41,819 nucleotides of DNA from Treponema sp. UBA1793 (GTDB taxonomy: Bacteria > Spirochaetota > Spirochaetia > Treponematales > Treponemataceae): NCBI GenBank assembly GCA_002314445.1, contig DCFX01000085.1, positions 1 through 41,819 of the forward strand, read 5' to 3'. The notes beneath the pieces were generated by a model. It was not told where the DNA came from and did no database searches. It saw nothing but the letters and a program-made list of their open reading frames with translations. Of this stretch, positions 24,768 to 31,950 are shown piece by piece. The position numbers and the translations under genes are program-made. The number at the start of each line of letters is the position of its first letter. The stretch's first letter is position 1.

Positions 24768-24963
24768 GATTTGCATCCATGCAAATCTTACATACCGGGA
24801 AAATCCTGGGGCAGAACACTTCTGCAATGATTTTCCCGCTTTGCAAAAGGCGCACGTCCTGTGCGCCATTGTTAGCAAAATTCGTAAGTAAAAATGCTCC
24901 GCATTTTCTTTTATTTACACGTAAATCCGGCCTGCCCGTTCCGTTGGGCAGGCCGGATTTACT
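24764..24963 (+). repeat. Cluster of five consecutive hairpins
   Basis: About 200 nt consists almost entirely of stem-loops. H1 (24764-24791) has 13-bp arms and a CC centre and is identical to 36953-36980. H2 (24796-24839) has arms CGGGAAAATC/GATTTTCCCG enclosing GCAGA/TCTGC. H3 (about 24850-24868) is GGCGCAC/GTGCGCC. H4 (about 24885-24919) is a bulged stem with GTAA/TTAC ends and core AAATGC-TCC-GCATTT. H5 (about 24921-24962) has exact 17-bp arms also ending GTAA/TTAC. No clear T tract follows, so this is more than a simple terminator. Confidence 0.85.
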
Positions 24964-24964
24964 C

Positions 24965-24992
24965 TTGACTTTCCACGATTTTGTATTATTAT
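24965..24992 (+). promoter_or_regulatory. Promoter of the small membrane-peptide transcript
   Basis: TTGACT at 24965-24970 and TATTAT at 24987-24992 are 16 nt apart, each one mismatch from consensus. A start near 25000 would give a transcript of about 310 nt ending at the terminator near 25310. Confidence 0.6.
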
Positions 24993-25098
24993 ATAACTAG
25001 GTTTTAAGTGGAATTACCAAACACAATTCTGCTTCAATAGCAACGGTAGTAATGCAGAAACGCAGCTTTTTGCGATACGTGTTGTAGGAGGTTCTTCT

Positions 25099-25179
25099 AT
25101 GGCAGTATTAGTTCTGTTATTAACAGTTGTTGCTCTTGGTATGTACCTGATAGAGCGTAATGCCGATTCAGGGATTTAG
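25099..25179 (+). CDS. Small single-pass membrane peptide (26 aa)
   Basis: The peptide MAVLVLLLTVVALGMYLIER plus six residues (NADSGI) has one continuous hydrophobic segment (residues 2-18) followed by a charged tail, as in bacterial single-pass small proteins. It has a near-perfect ribosome-binding site (TAGGAGG, 7 nt before ATG), its own promoter 100 nt upstream and an intrinsic terminator 100 nt downstream. I recognise no family. It could be a regulatory membrane peptide, a type I toxin-like peptide, or simply a leader within a small RNA. The evidence for translation is the ribosome-binding site and hydrophobic pattern; homology could not be checked. Confidence 0.6.
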   Translation: MAVLVLLLTVVALGMYLIERNADSGI

Positions 25180-25274
25180 AAATGGCGGGACCGGACCGCA
25201 GAATCCGGGAAATGGGAAAGAGCAAGTAGGCACGGCATTGCCGAACATCTTTCCCCTTCTTTTTAAAACTTCAG

Positions 25275-25312
25275 AAGCCGGATTGTACGATAGTATAAGG
25301 CCGGCTTTTTTA
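25275..25312 (+). terminator. Intrinsic terminator of the small-peptide transcript
   Basis: AAGCCGG (25275-25281) pairs with CCGGCTT (25301-25307), and the 3' arm continues into a run of T to 25311. It lies before the convergent SPOR-domain gene. Confidence 0.75.
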
Positions 25313-25355
25313 TTTCCTTCAAAAACAGAATTCCTCAGAGTAAAAACGCTTTCGG

Positions 25356-26372
25356 CTAAAAAACGGGGCAAAATTCGAATCCGGCTGTCCGCAGGTTGTC
25401 TTCCATGCTTTTATCGTTTTCGTCAATCACTACGATATAATATGTCGTACCGCTTGCTCTTGTTTCCGTCGTAATATACGGTTTGAAACCTTTAGAGACA
25501 AGCACAGAAACAAGGCTGTCTGCATTTGCTTTCTCACGGAACAATCCCATCTGCAGTTTCTTTGATTTTGGTGAATCGGAAGCCGTTCCCGTACTGACTG
25601 TCCCAGCCGGCACAACGGATGCAGAATCGGACTCGTCTGAAATATTTTCATCAGCAATTTCCGGCTGCGCTTCCGCCTGACGGGGAAGAAAATACCAGAA
25701 CGGAGCCGGAAGCATTTGTACGGTCCCAGTCACGATACCTGTTTCAGGAGATGATGGAAACTCTTTTTTGAGAGTATCTGCATATGAATCGTCTCCGGTA
25801 ATGTACCAGAGTGTGAGAAGCACGGATTGATTCACAGCCCTCATGGACGGCAGCGCAGCATACGCTTTGAGCATGACAACGGGTTCTGCAAGGTCTTCCG
25901 TTTTTTCAATTTTACAGAGAGAACTCCACAGGGCATACAATTTGATATATGCCTGAATAGTGCTGTCTTTTGAATTACGTACAGCGGAGTTAAGATAGGA
26001 ATCCGCAGTAGCAGAATCTCCCGTACTGAGTGAACAGCGAACCGCATCAAGGACGAGCTGTTCGGAACTCTTTCTGGGCATATCGGCAGTATCTCCTGCT
26101 GCAATTGCCGCCGCCGCTGCATATGAATCACGGGCATCGTTAAAATTACCAAGCTGTTCCTGAAGGGAACCGAGGAACGCATACAGCGAGCGTTTTTCAG
26201 CAGAATCAGTCAGCTTTTCAAGATTTGACTGAATATAGGCAACGGATTCTTCCGCCGTTTCTTTTTTTGCAGCTTCGTTTGCAATTGAGCGCGCAGTAAG
26301 AGGTGCAGACTGTGCTGCCAGACACAGCAGGCAGGCACAAAAAACTACGACTGTTAAAAGTATTTTTTTCAT
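25356..26372 (-). CDS. Exported SPOR-domain protein with helical repeat region
   Basis: This 338-residue protein has an N-terminal signal peptide (KKILLTVVVFCACLLCLAAQS; Cys residues within, cleavage probably after ~20). The middle (~30-215) is alanine-rich and helical with TPR-like spacing (YAFLGSLQEQLGNFNDARDSYAAAA). A low-complexity Ser/Thr/Pro/Glu linker follows, and the last ~75 residues form a SPOR domain beginning KKLQMGLFREKANADSLVSVL, which in other proteins binds denuded peptidoglycan. A role in the cell envelope or division is therefore likely. The ATG overlaps the stop of the upstream LapA-like gene (ATGA), so the two are translationally coupled. Confidence 0.82.
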   Translation of the reverse strand: MKKILLTVVVFCACLLCLAAQSAPLTARSIANEAAKKETAEESVAYIQSNLEKLTDSAEKRSLYAFLGSLQEQLGNFNDARDSYAAAAAIAAGDTADMPRKSSEQLVLDAVRCSLSTGDSATADSYLNSAVRNSKDSTIQAYIKLYALWSSLCKIEKTEDLAEPVVMLKAYAALPSMRAVNQSVLLTLWYITGDDSYADTLKKEFPSSPETGIVTGTVQMLPAPFWYFLPRQAEAQPEIADENISDESDSASVVPAGTVSTGTASDSPKSKKLQMGLFREKANADSLVSVLVSKGFKPYITTETRASGTTYYIVVIDENDKSMEDNLRTAGFEFCPVF

Positions 26373-26716
26373 TTCTTTTTCGTATCAGAATCAGCAGGAT
26401 CAACGGCAGACTTTTTCTCTTCTGCATCCTTCTGAGTTTCGGTACTCTTATCCGCATGGATTTTATCCATTACGGCCTGTTCGGTTTTTGCTTTTATTTT
26501 TTCAATTTTTTTCGCAGCAACCTTCCTGCCTCTGCCGAACGAAAACGGAATGGCAACAATAATTCCGGCCGCGAACGAAACAAGAATGGTCACAAAAACA
26601 GGGACATTCTGAAATGTATGAAACAACAGATTGATGTTGCATCTGTTATCAAGATTAAATCCTGTAAAGAAAGCAATAATAACAACTATTATTATTGTAG
26701 TTATCAGACCAATCAT
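26369..26716 (-). CDS. LapA-like small membrane protein
   Basis: From the ATG at 26716, preceded by GAGAGG, the protein has 115 residues. It has two hydrophobic helices (IGLITTIIIVVIIAFFTGFN and FVTILVSFAAGIIVAIPFSF) separated by a short loop, the layout of LapA-domain (DUF1049) proteins. A basic, then acidic and lysine-rich helical tail of ~50 residues lies on the cytoplasmic side. An in-frame upstream start at 26827 lacks a ribosome-binding site, and a promoter-like TTGCGG-N17-TAAAAT falls within that extension. The gene overlaps the SPOR-protein gene by four bases. LapA proteins affect lipopolysaccharide assembly in enterobacteria; the role in a spirochaete is unknown. Confidence 0.7.
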   Translation of the reverse strand: MIGLITTIIIVVIIAFFTGFNLDNRCNINLLFHTFQNVPVFVTILVSFAAGIIVAIPFSFGRGRKVAAKKIEKIKAKTEQAVMDKIHADKSTETQKDAEEKKSAVDPADSDTKKK

Positions 26717-26738
26717 ACTATACCTCTCATCAACAGAT

Positions 26739-26767
26739 ATTTTACCTGAATCGGACGAACTCCGCAA
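26739..26767 (-). promoter_or_regulatory. Possible promoter of the LapA-like/SPOR operon
   Basis: On the minus strand TTGCGG (about 26767-26762) and TAAAAT (26744-26739) are separated by 17 nt, ending 22 nt before the preferred ATG at 26716. Weak -35, reasonable -10. Confidence 0.4.
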
Positions 26768-26887
26768 TATACTGCGCCTGTTCCAGGGCAATTTAAAAAT
26801 GACCGTAACAGAGTCGGAGACTTGCATTTCATCATTTGCTTAACCTGTAATACCGGTTCTCAAAACGTGACAAGAAAATTATCAGGA

Positions 26888-27793
26888 TCAATCAGTTGTC
26901 AGGTGCTCCGGATCCGCTTGTTTTAAAGACCTGTAACGTTCTGCAAGAAGGACATATAGTGTGACCCATTTATTCGGTTGTCCTGCAAAACCCACATTAA
27001 AATACGGTTCTTCAAATGATTCACTAAGTATATATTTGCCTTCACTATTCTTTTTACTGTCCAGTAATGCCCAGGCTTTACTGCAGGCAGGATGATCCGC
27101 TTCTCCAAGAATTGAAAGACCATACATAATCATTTGTAATCCAATGTGCACATGATCTATCGGATAGAATGTTTCTGCCATTTCTTTGATGATTATTTTT
27201 CCCGGTGATTCCGGATGAAATAAAACATCATGGTCTCTGTAAAATGTTTTTAGAAGATCAAACTGCGGTAGAACAATTCCCTTCTTCTTTAACTCTGCCC
27301 CGAGTAAAAGATATGTTGTTGTTTGTCTATAACATCCCATGTCTTTCAGCTTTGAATCATTTGTTCTCTTGGTCTTGTCCAGGCATCGAACTGAACCATC
27401 CTGCCGTATCGTAGGAAAAGCCAGGTCTATCTCCTCCCGTACCCACGGATGTTCATTATATCCGAGAGATACAAGATTTCTTAAAAATAATATTTTTGCA
27501 CACTTCGTACTCATATTCATATTTCTTATACTACGTTCTAAATACTCATCAATCGGTACATCGTCGCGGGTTAATCCGAATTCGGCAAGCGCCAAATAAG
27601 CATTGATGTGCTCCCATTTGTTTTTAAGCGTGAACTTATCCATAACACCGCGCAGACTTTCAGAGTCCAGTACCTTGTCATAAGCTTTTTTTACACCCGG
27701 ATCGTCCTTTGACATTCCCAGAAGTTCGGTCATTGTCCGGTACTTTACTTCCGGAGTTTCATCATCAAGAAGCCAGTCGATGACAGGATTCAT
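26888..27793 (-). CDS. Hypothetical protein with alpha/alpha-repeat (prenyltransferase-like) pattern
   Basis: The 301-residue soluble protein starts at ATG 27793, seven bases after GGAG. It opens WLLDDETPEVKYRTMTELLG, a pattern I associate with uncharacterised proteins that carry helical toroid (squalene-cyclase/prenyltransferase-like) repeats. Further helices with His/Trp/Tyr-rich patches follow (LAFPTIRQDGSVRCLD, KDMGCYRQTTTYLLLG, FYPIDHVHIGLQMIMYGL). No signal peptide or known catalytic motif is seen, and the function is not known. It follows the isochorismatase-like gene by 84 nt on the same strand. Confidence 0.75.
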   Translation of the reverse strand: MNPVIDWLLDDETPEVKYRTMTELLGMSKDDPGVKKAYDKVLDSESLRGVMDKFTLKNKWEHINAYLALAEFGLTRDDVPIDEYLERSIRNMNMSTKCAKILFLRNLVSLGYNEHPWVREEIDLAFPTIRQDGSVRCLDKTKRTNDSKLKDMGCYRQTTTYLLLGAELKKKGIVLPQFDLLKTFYRDHDVLFHPESPGKIIIKEMAETFYPIDHVHIGLQMIMYGLSILGEADHPACSKAWALLDSKKNSEGKYILSESFEEPYFNVGFAGQPNKWVTLYVLLAERYRSLKQADPEHLTTD

Positions 27794-27877
27794 TACTATT
27801 CTCCAAAACAACAAATCATAATTTCTGTAAACAAAATAAATACCGCAGCTGAAGCGGTTGTTAACCGGCACATCCTT

Positions 27878-28414
27878 TTACTCTACACTTTTTACAATCT
27901 CACTTGTATTCTTTACTTCAATTTTTCCCTTTGTCGGCGTCAAATTCGGCCATAACCAGTTATAAAAATTAATAATCTTATCTGCGGATAACAGCTCCCT
28001 GTCCGCTGTCGTATGTCCGTCGCCAGCAACAATTATTGTATAATCATAATTCAGCGCGTCAAGTACAGTTGCATTTACGCAGAATTCCGTTGCAAGTCCG
28101 GCTATATAAAGCGTATTTATTTTCAGTGAGTCCAACTGTTCTTTTAATGTCGTTTCATAAAAAGCATTATTCACTTTCTTTTCTATTCTAATATCAGTTT
28201 CCATCACATGCAGACTTTCTTCCAAATCAAAATCTTCTGTACCGGGAAGTAAATAATTTTCTTTTATTCCGTTATGCTGTATAAAAAAAACCGGTAATCC
28301 TTTCTCATGAAATGTATCCAGCAGCATATTCATTTTTTCTATTTTTGTTTTTATTTCAAATCTGGGTATTTTCAAGCACCCCTTCTGCACGTCTATAACA
28401 ATTAATGCTTCCAT
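27878..28414 (-). CDS. Isochorismatase-like cysteine hydrolase
   Basis: This 178-residue protein has the family's catalytic triad. Asp lies in LIVIDVQKGC (residue ~8), Lys probably in RIEKKVNNAFYET, and the nucleophilic Cys in IAGLATEFCVNATVLDAL. Family members hydrolyse amides or isochorismate ethers (nicotinamidase, maleamate amidase and similar); the substrate here cannot be read. The region before the ATG has no good ribosome-binding site, but a strong AGGAGG lies ~23 nt upstream and serves a three-codon ORF at 28430-28419 (see that entry), so translation may be coupled. It is followed on the same strand by the toroid-like hypothetical gene. Confidence 0.9.
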   Translation of the reverse strand: MEALIVIDVQKGCLKIPRFEIKTKIEKMNMLLDTFHEKGLPVFFIQHNGIKENYLLPGTEDFDLEESLHVMETDIRIEKKVNNAFYETTLKEQLDSLKINTLYIAGLATEFCVNATVLDALNYDYTIIVAGDGHTTADRELLSADKIINFYNWLWPNLTPTKGKIEVKNTSEIVKSVE

Positions 28415-28418
28415 TGTA

Positions 28419-28430
28419 TTATTTTAGCAT
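28419..28430 (-). other. Three-codon upstream ORF (Met-Leu-Lys-stop)
   Basis: AGGAGG (complement of 28439-28444) lies 8 nt before an ATG at 28430 that runs Met-Leu-Lys-stop. The stop is 4 nt before the hydrolase ATG at 28414. The strong ribosome-binding site serves this tiny frame better than the hydrolase. It may be a coupling or leader ORF, or chance. Confidence 0.35.
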
Positions 28431-28508
28431 AAGTATCCCCTCCTGTTCCAGCCGCACAACGTTCATCATGTTTTGTGACAGGAATAATACAGACACAATG
28501 CAGTCCGG

Positions 28509-28872
28509 TTACTTTTCACTGCCTATAACAGTGGGGTACGCATCGGTCACAAGTATCATCCCGTCGTACAGTTCTGCAGGCGGCTGGAATATCCCTCACC
28601 GAGAGAGCCCATATAGGTGTATTTTAAAATCAGCTCCGCCATTTCCTTCGTACGATATATAGCAAAACCGATTGCAGCAGAGGGGCCCAGAGCTATTATC
28701 CTGGTATTTTCCGGCAAGGAAATATTTTCAACCGTTTCCGCACAGGCCTCGAATACCGCCGGGGCTGCACTCTCCACTGTGTCGAAGCCCCCGAAGTGCA
28801 TATAAGCGCCGCCAAAACAGATATTGCAGACAGGCACAACACGATGCACCATAGTATCTTTTTCTTCTTCAT
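28509..28872 (-). pseudogene. Small exported protein gene broken by two single-base shifts in G runs
   Basis: The ATG at 28872, after an AGAGG site, begins a signal-peptide-like MKKKKILWCIVLCLSAISVL. The frame is then lost at the run complementary to CCCCC at 28788-28792. It continues in another frame (FDTVESAAPAVFEAC..., RIIALGPSAAIGFAIYRTKE) and shifts again at the run complementary to CCC at 28593-28595 into FQPPAELYDGMILVTDAYPT, ending at TAA (28511-28509). Adding one G at each run restores a single frame of 121 residues (364+2=366 nt). The family was not recognised. Either a pseudogene, a phase-variable gene or homopolymer sequencing errors. Confidence 0.65.
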
Positions 28873-29002
28873 TACCGGCCTCTTTTTATTTACAGCCGCT
28901 GCGGCGGTAATTGTTTTGAGATATTTAATAATTTTTTCGGATTCAATTCAAATTCCAAACCGGTTCCTACAGTACGACATGGTCATGGATTGAATTTCAG
29001 AA

Positions 29003-29413
29003 CTATGTTTCGCTCATGCTTCCGATCTCAAGCAGATTACCTTCCGGGTCGGCGACATAAAAGTTGCGGATACCGAAGGGAAAGGTTTGGGGTTCTCCGG
29101 TTGGAAATCGTACATCCAGCTTTGACAGACGGTTATATTCCGTATCCACATCGGAAAAGCAGGGCAGCCAGAGGGCTATTTCAAACGTCTGATTAATTCC
29201 CTTTGGAGGAACATAGTTCTCCCCAATTGCCTGAACAAAAGCTTTCCTGCTGTACATGAACAAAGACAGAGTTCCGCTTCCCGTCTCAAACTCCGCAAAA
29301 TCGCCGCCATCCCATTGTGTATGAAAACCAAGCGTATCCCGGTAGAATTTAACCATCCTGTCCATATCACCGGCGTACAGGCACGCGCCTATCTTTATAT
29401 CGTGTCCAACCAA
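29003..29413 (-). CDS. VOC superfamily (glyoxalase/bleomycin-resistance-like) protein
   Basis: About 136 residues in two beta-alpha-beta-beta-beta modules. The first contains ACLYAGDMDRMVKFYRDTLGF, the second IALWLPCFSDVDTEYNRLSK, with the family C-terminal motif NFYVADPEGNLLEIGS. I prefer the TTG start at 29413 because AGGAGG lies 8 nt upstream; the frame continues to 29449, but in that reading the ribosome-binding site would be coding. Members include glyoxalases, dioxygenases and antibiotic-binding proteins; metal-ligand positions are incomplete, so no substrate is proposed. It lies 37 nt downstream of the methyltransferase gene on the same strand. Confidence 0.85.
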   Translation of the reverse strand: MVGHDIKIGACLYAGDMDRMVKFYRDTLGFHTQWDGGDFAEFETGSGTLSLFMYSRKAFVQAIGENYVPPKGINQTFEIALWLPCFSDVDTEYNRLSKLDVRFPTGEPQTFPFGIRNFYVADPEGNLLEIGSMSET

Positions 29414-29449
29414 TTTCAGCTCCTCCTTTTTGCACAAATTGTATAGCAA

Positions 29450-30202
29450 TCAGGCTATTTTTCCTGAATATATTTCCGTGTTATAATTAAACGAAATAAC
29501 TCCGTTTTCAGAATACCTGTTAAATGCCTTCACTATTAACTCTTTTAGTATTCCATACTCTTTTGTATTCTCATTTGGAGTATATGACGATGACTTTAAT
29601 CTTCCCAATACGCCTTCAAGATTAAAAATCTGAGTATTCGGAAATACAGCTTTTGAATAATCTCTGATTAAAAATTTTTTAATAATATCTTCGGTAACAT
29701 TGTTATGGCTAACAACAGTATATTCCGGTATTTTAGTTACTAATATGTTTTCATATTCTTTTAAAAAAGGTGTGTTTGTTATACGGTTATTCCAGATAAG
29801 AAATACAAAAGCATCCTTTTTCAATATCCTGATAAATTCCTCTTTTGTTCTCTCAATGTTAAACCAATGGAAAGCCTGGGCAACAGTAATGGCATCCTGC
29901 GACGCATCGTCCAGTGTTGTCTTTTCAGAAGTTCCAATAACAGACCTGTATGATTTATACGATGAAAGTTTTCTTTCAGCCGCAGCCCGCATTTCCAGGT
30001 TCGGTTCAACAGCATATACCAGCTTACACTCCGGCAATACTTTCTCAGTAAAGATGCCTGTCCCGGAACCAACATCGGCAATAACAGAATCTTTTGATAA
30101 TCCGAAATTCCCGAATATATAATCTACAGCTTCATCCGTATAAGACGGGCGGAACTTTTCATAAGTATCCGCGCGATTACTAAAGCGTTTCGTATTATCC
30201 AT
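29450..30202 (-). CDS. Class I SAM-dependent methyltransferase
   Basis: This is a cytoplasmic methyltransferase of 250 residues. Motif I, the SAM-binding glycine loop, reads IADVGSGTGIFTEKVL (residues ~38-53), the acidic end of strand beta2 is AVEPNLEMRAAAERKL, and the post-motif region is ITVAQAFHWFNIERTKEEF, typical of the Methyltransf_11/25 group acting on small molecules. The N-terminal FSNRADTYEKFRPSYTDEAV resembles the same group. The ATG at 30202 follows GGAG; an upstream start at 30229 lacks a site. The substrate is unknown. It belongs to the minus-strand accessory gene series. Confidence 0.9.
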   Translation of the reverse strand: MDNTKRFSNRADTYEKFRPSYTDEAVDYIFGNFGLSKDSVIADVGSGTGIFTEKVLPECKLVYAVEPNLEMRAAAERKLSSYKSYRSVIGTSEKTTLDDASQDAITVAQAFHWFNIERTKEEFIRILKKDAFVFLIWNNRITNTPFLKEYENILVTKIPEYTVVSHNNVTEDIIKKFLIRDYSKAVFPNTQIFNLEGVLGRLKSSSYTPNENTKEYGILKELIVKAFNRYSENGVISFNYNTEIYSGKIA

Positions 30203-30277
30203 TATATTTCTCCGCACACCGTACGTCATCCTGACATCCGCTTAACCCGTAATTCTTTTGGAGTAAAATTTATCAAG

Positions 30278-30703
30278 TCAAAACGGTTGCCGGTTCTTTG
30301 TCCCTGTATAATGGCTGTTAATTTCTCCACAAGCCGGACATTTATTCTTATGCATGCATAATAAACTTCCGCATTTACTGCATCTCCATTTCTTTTCTTC
30401 CTCTTCTATAAGTTTATCAATTCCTTTTTTCCGTATTGTTTCCAGATTTTCATAAATATTTACACCATATTTTTCATTATATCGTTTATAAAGTGTTTTC
30501 ATCCTTTTACAAGGATAATTACCACAGCTGCCGCAAAATTCGTTTTCTGCAGTTTTTAAACTACAGAATCTGATTTGGCAGGTTCTGCAATATACCGGCT
30601 TTGTGCCGATTCCGTTGCATCCGGGACACGTATCCTTTTTCCTGCTAAATGCGGAGCATAAAGAACAATTGATACCGCACGGTGCAATATTTTGTGCATT
30701 CAT
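30278..30703 (-). CDS. DUF3795 cysteine-rich zinc-binding protein
   Basis: About 141 residues with 16-odd cysteines. The N-terminal half matches DUF3795 (IAPCGINCSLCSAF, DTCPGCNG, YCRTCQIRFC, FCGSCGNYPCKRM). A lysine/glutamate-rich helix follows, and the C-terminal end adds a zinc-ribbon-like set (WRCSKCGSLLCMHKNKCPAC). Metal binding is almost certain; the role is unknown. The ATG at 30703 is preferred because AAAGGA sits seven bases upstream, whereas the ATG at 30709 overlaps the upstream gene's stop but is too close to that site. It is coupled to the VOC gene upstream. Confidence 0.88.
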   Translation of the reverse strand: MNAQNIAPCGINCSLCSAFSRKKDTCPGCNGIGTKPVYCRTCQIRFCSLKTAENEFCGSCGNYPCKRMKTLYKRYNEKYGVNIYENLETIRKKGIDKLIEEEEKKWRCSKCGSLLCMHKNKCPACGEINSHYTGTKNRQPF

Positions 30704-30705
30704 AA

Positions 30706-31074
30706 TCATATCCTTTGTACAAAATCAATAATATTTCCGTCGGGATCCTTAAAGTGAAAGGCTTTCGTTCCCCACGGATATTCCGCGGGAACCGTAAGAA
30801 AGTCAACATGTTCTTTTTTTAATTTTTCAAATTCGTAATCAACATCCTCTACAAGAAACAGCAACGTCGTATACCCGCAACCTGCATCTGCAGAATATGA
30901 AAACTTCATATCTTTAATTGAAGCACTTCTTGAATAGACGGATAAATCCAATCCATGAACATGCATACTGGCATGAATTTCATTTCCTTCTGCCTTTACG
31001 CCAAATATTCTTTCATAAAAAGAAACGAGTTTCTTTACATCTTCTGTTATTAAAGAAATTCCTATAAATTTCAT
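30706..31074 (-). CDS. VOC superfamily protein
   Basis: A 122-residue protein starting at ATG 31074, after a GGGGG ribosome-binding site; in-frame sequence to 31140 has no site. Module one begins MKFIGISLITEDVKKLVSFY and has an acidic residue spaced as a metal ligand; module two has TTLLFLVEDVDYEFEKL and ends FHFKDPDGNIIDFVQRI, the conserved VOC C terminus with its Asp-Pro-Asp-Gly turn. Likely an enzyme or binding protein for a small molecule, substrate unknown. Its stop overlaps the DUF3795 gene by a few bases. Confidence 0.87.
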   Translation of the reverse strand: MKFIGISLITEDVKKLVSFYERIFGVKAEGNEIHASMHVHGLDLSVYSRSASIKDMKFSYSADAGCGYTTLLFLVEDVDYEFEKLKKEHVDFLTVPAEYPWGTKAFHFKDPDGNIIDFVQRI

Positions 31075-31178
31075 ATTTCCCCCTGAATTGAAGGCGTCTT
31101 TCTTACAATAGTTTAACCTGCTTTTGTGGTTTTTGCACACAAAAAGGTAATGACGGGTTGAAACATTTTGTCGGAGAA

Positions 31179-31904
31179 TTATTTATTGTTCAGTATTTCG
31201 TCGATGCCGTTTCTTATGTTTCCCGAAAAGACGTTTCCGTGATAACAAATCAGCGTTTCAATTTCCAGATTCCTGATTTTTTCAAGGCTCTTTCGCGTTT
31301 CTTCCATATCCAGCGTGAACTGAGGATTTGCAATAACCAGTTTCCCCTTTTCTACAGCTAACGCATCGCCAGCAAGAAACACACTTTCCCTTTCCAGCAA
31401 TAACGATATATGCCCCGGCGTGTGTCCGGGCGTATGTATCACTTTTACACCTTCACAAATATATTCGTTTTCTTTTACCGTTTTACTGACGTTACATGGT
31501 TCGATTGTTTTCAGGTACTGAACAAACTGCTCTCCAAATACCTTTTCTTTACCATCAAGTTTTTTATTATATTCTTCGGCTTGAATAAGGCGTACACTTT
31601 TCTGTTCTCCGGAAATATACTTTGCTTCAATTTCGTTTGCCACAACTTTTATTTTGGGATTTTCATTGACGAATGCTTTTAATGAGCCGATATGATCATG
31701 GTCGTGGTGCGATACTACAATCATTGTAATATCCGGCAGCGAGTATCCTGACTTTTTCATTGCAGCTTTAAAATCATCCAGCTGATTCGGATATCCGGCA
31801 TCAAAAAGTATTACACCGCTGTCCGATTCTATAACGACAGGATTGATTACTGATTTTGTAAAGCCCAGATCCTTTGTTATTGATAATACAGTATATTTCA
31901 GCAT
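31179..31904 (-). CDS. MBL-fold metallohydrolase
   Basis: This 241-residue cytoplasmic protein has the metallo-beta-lactamase metal site VVSHHDHDHIGS (HxHxDH), the second His in HTPGHTPGHISL, the Asp in FLAGDALAVEKG and the last His in ICYHGNVFSG. The N-terminal strand pair LFDAGYPNQLDDFKAAM is typical of glyoxalase II/hydrolase subgroups. The ATG at 31904 has AACAGGAGAG upstream; the frame extends to 31967 but overlaps miaB's 3' end without a site. Probably a thioester or lactone hydrolase; specificity is not readable. It lies 46 nt downstream of miaB, at the edge of the accessory series. Confidence 0.92.
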   Translation of the reverse strand: MLKYTVLSITKDLGFTKSVINPVVIESDSGVILFDAGYPNQLDDFKAAMKKSGYSLPDITMIVVSHHDHDHIGSLKAFVNENPKIKVVANEIEAKYISGEQKSVRLIQAEEYNKKLDGKEKVFGEQFVQYLKTIEPCNVSKTVKENEYICEGVKVIHTPGHTPGHISLLLERESVFLAGDALAVEKGKLVIANPQFTLDMEETRKSLEKIRNLEIETLICYHGNVFSGNIRNGIDEILNNK

Positions 31905-31950
31905 TAAGTTTCTCTCCTGTTTTTTATCAGAATGGTCTGTCCGGCAAATT

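Noticed and set aside
24997..25312. tmRNA, 6S or SRP RNA
   Set aside because: Length was suggestive of tmRNA, but no tRNA-like T-loop, CCA end or tag-like ORF is seen, and no SRP or 6S core motif is recognisable.
25365..25385. TTCGAATCC resembling a tRNA T-loop
   Set aside because: It lies in the coding sequence of the SPOR-domain gene and no acceptor or anticodon stem can be built around it.
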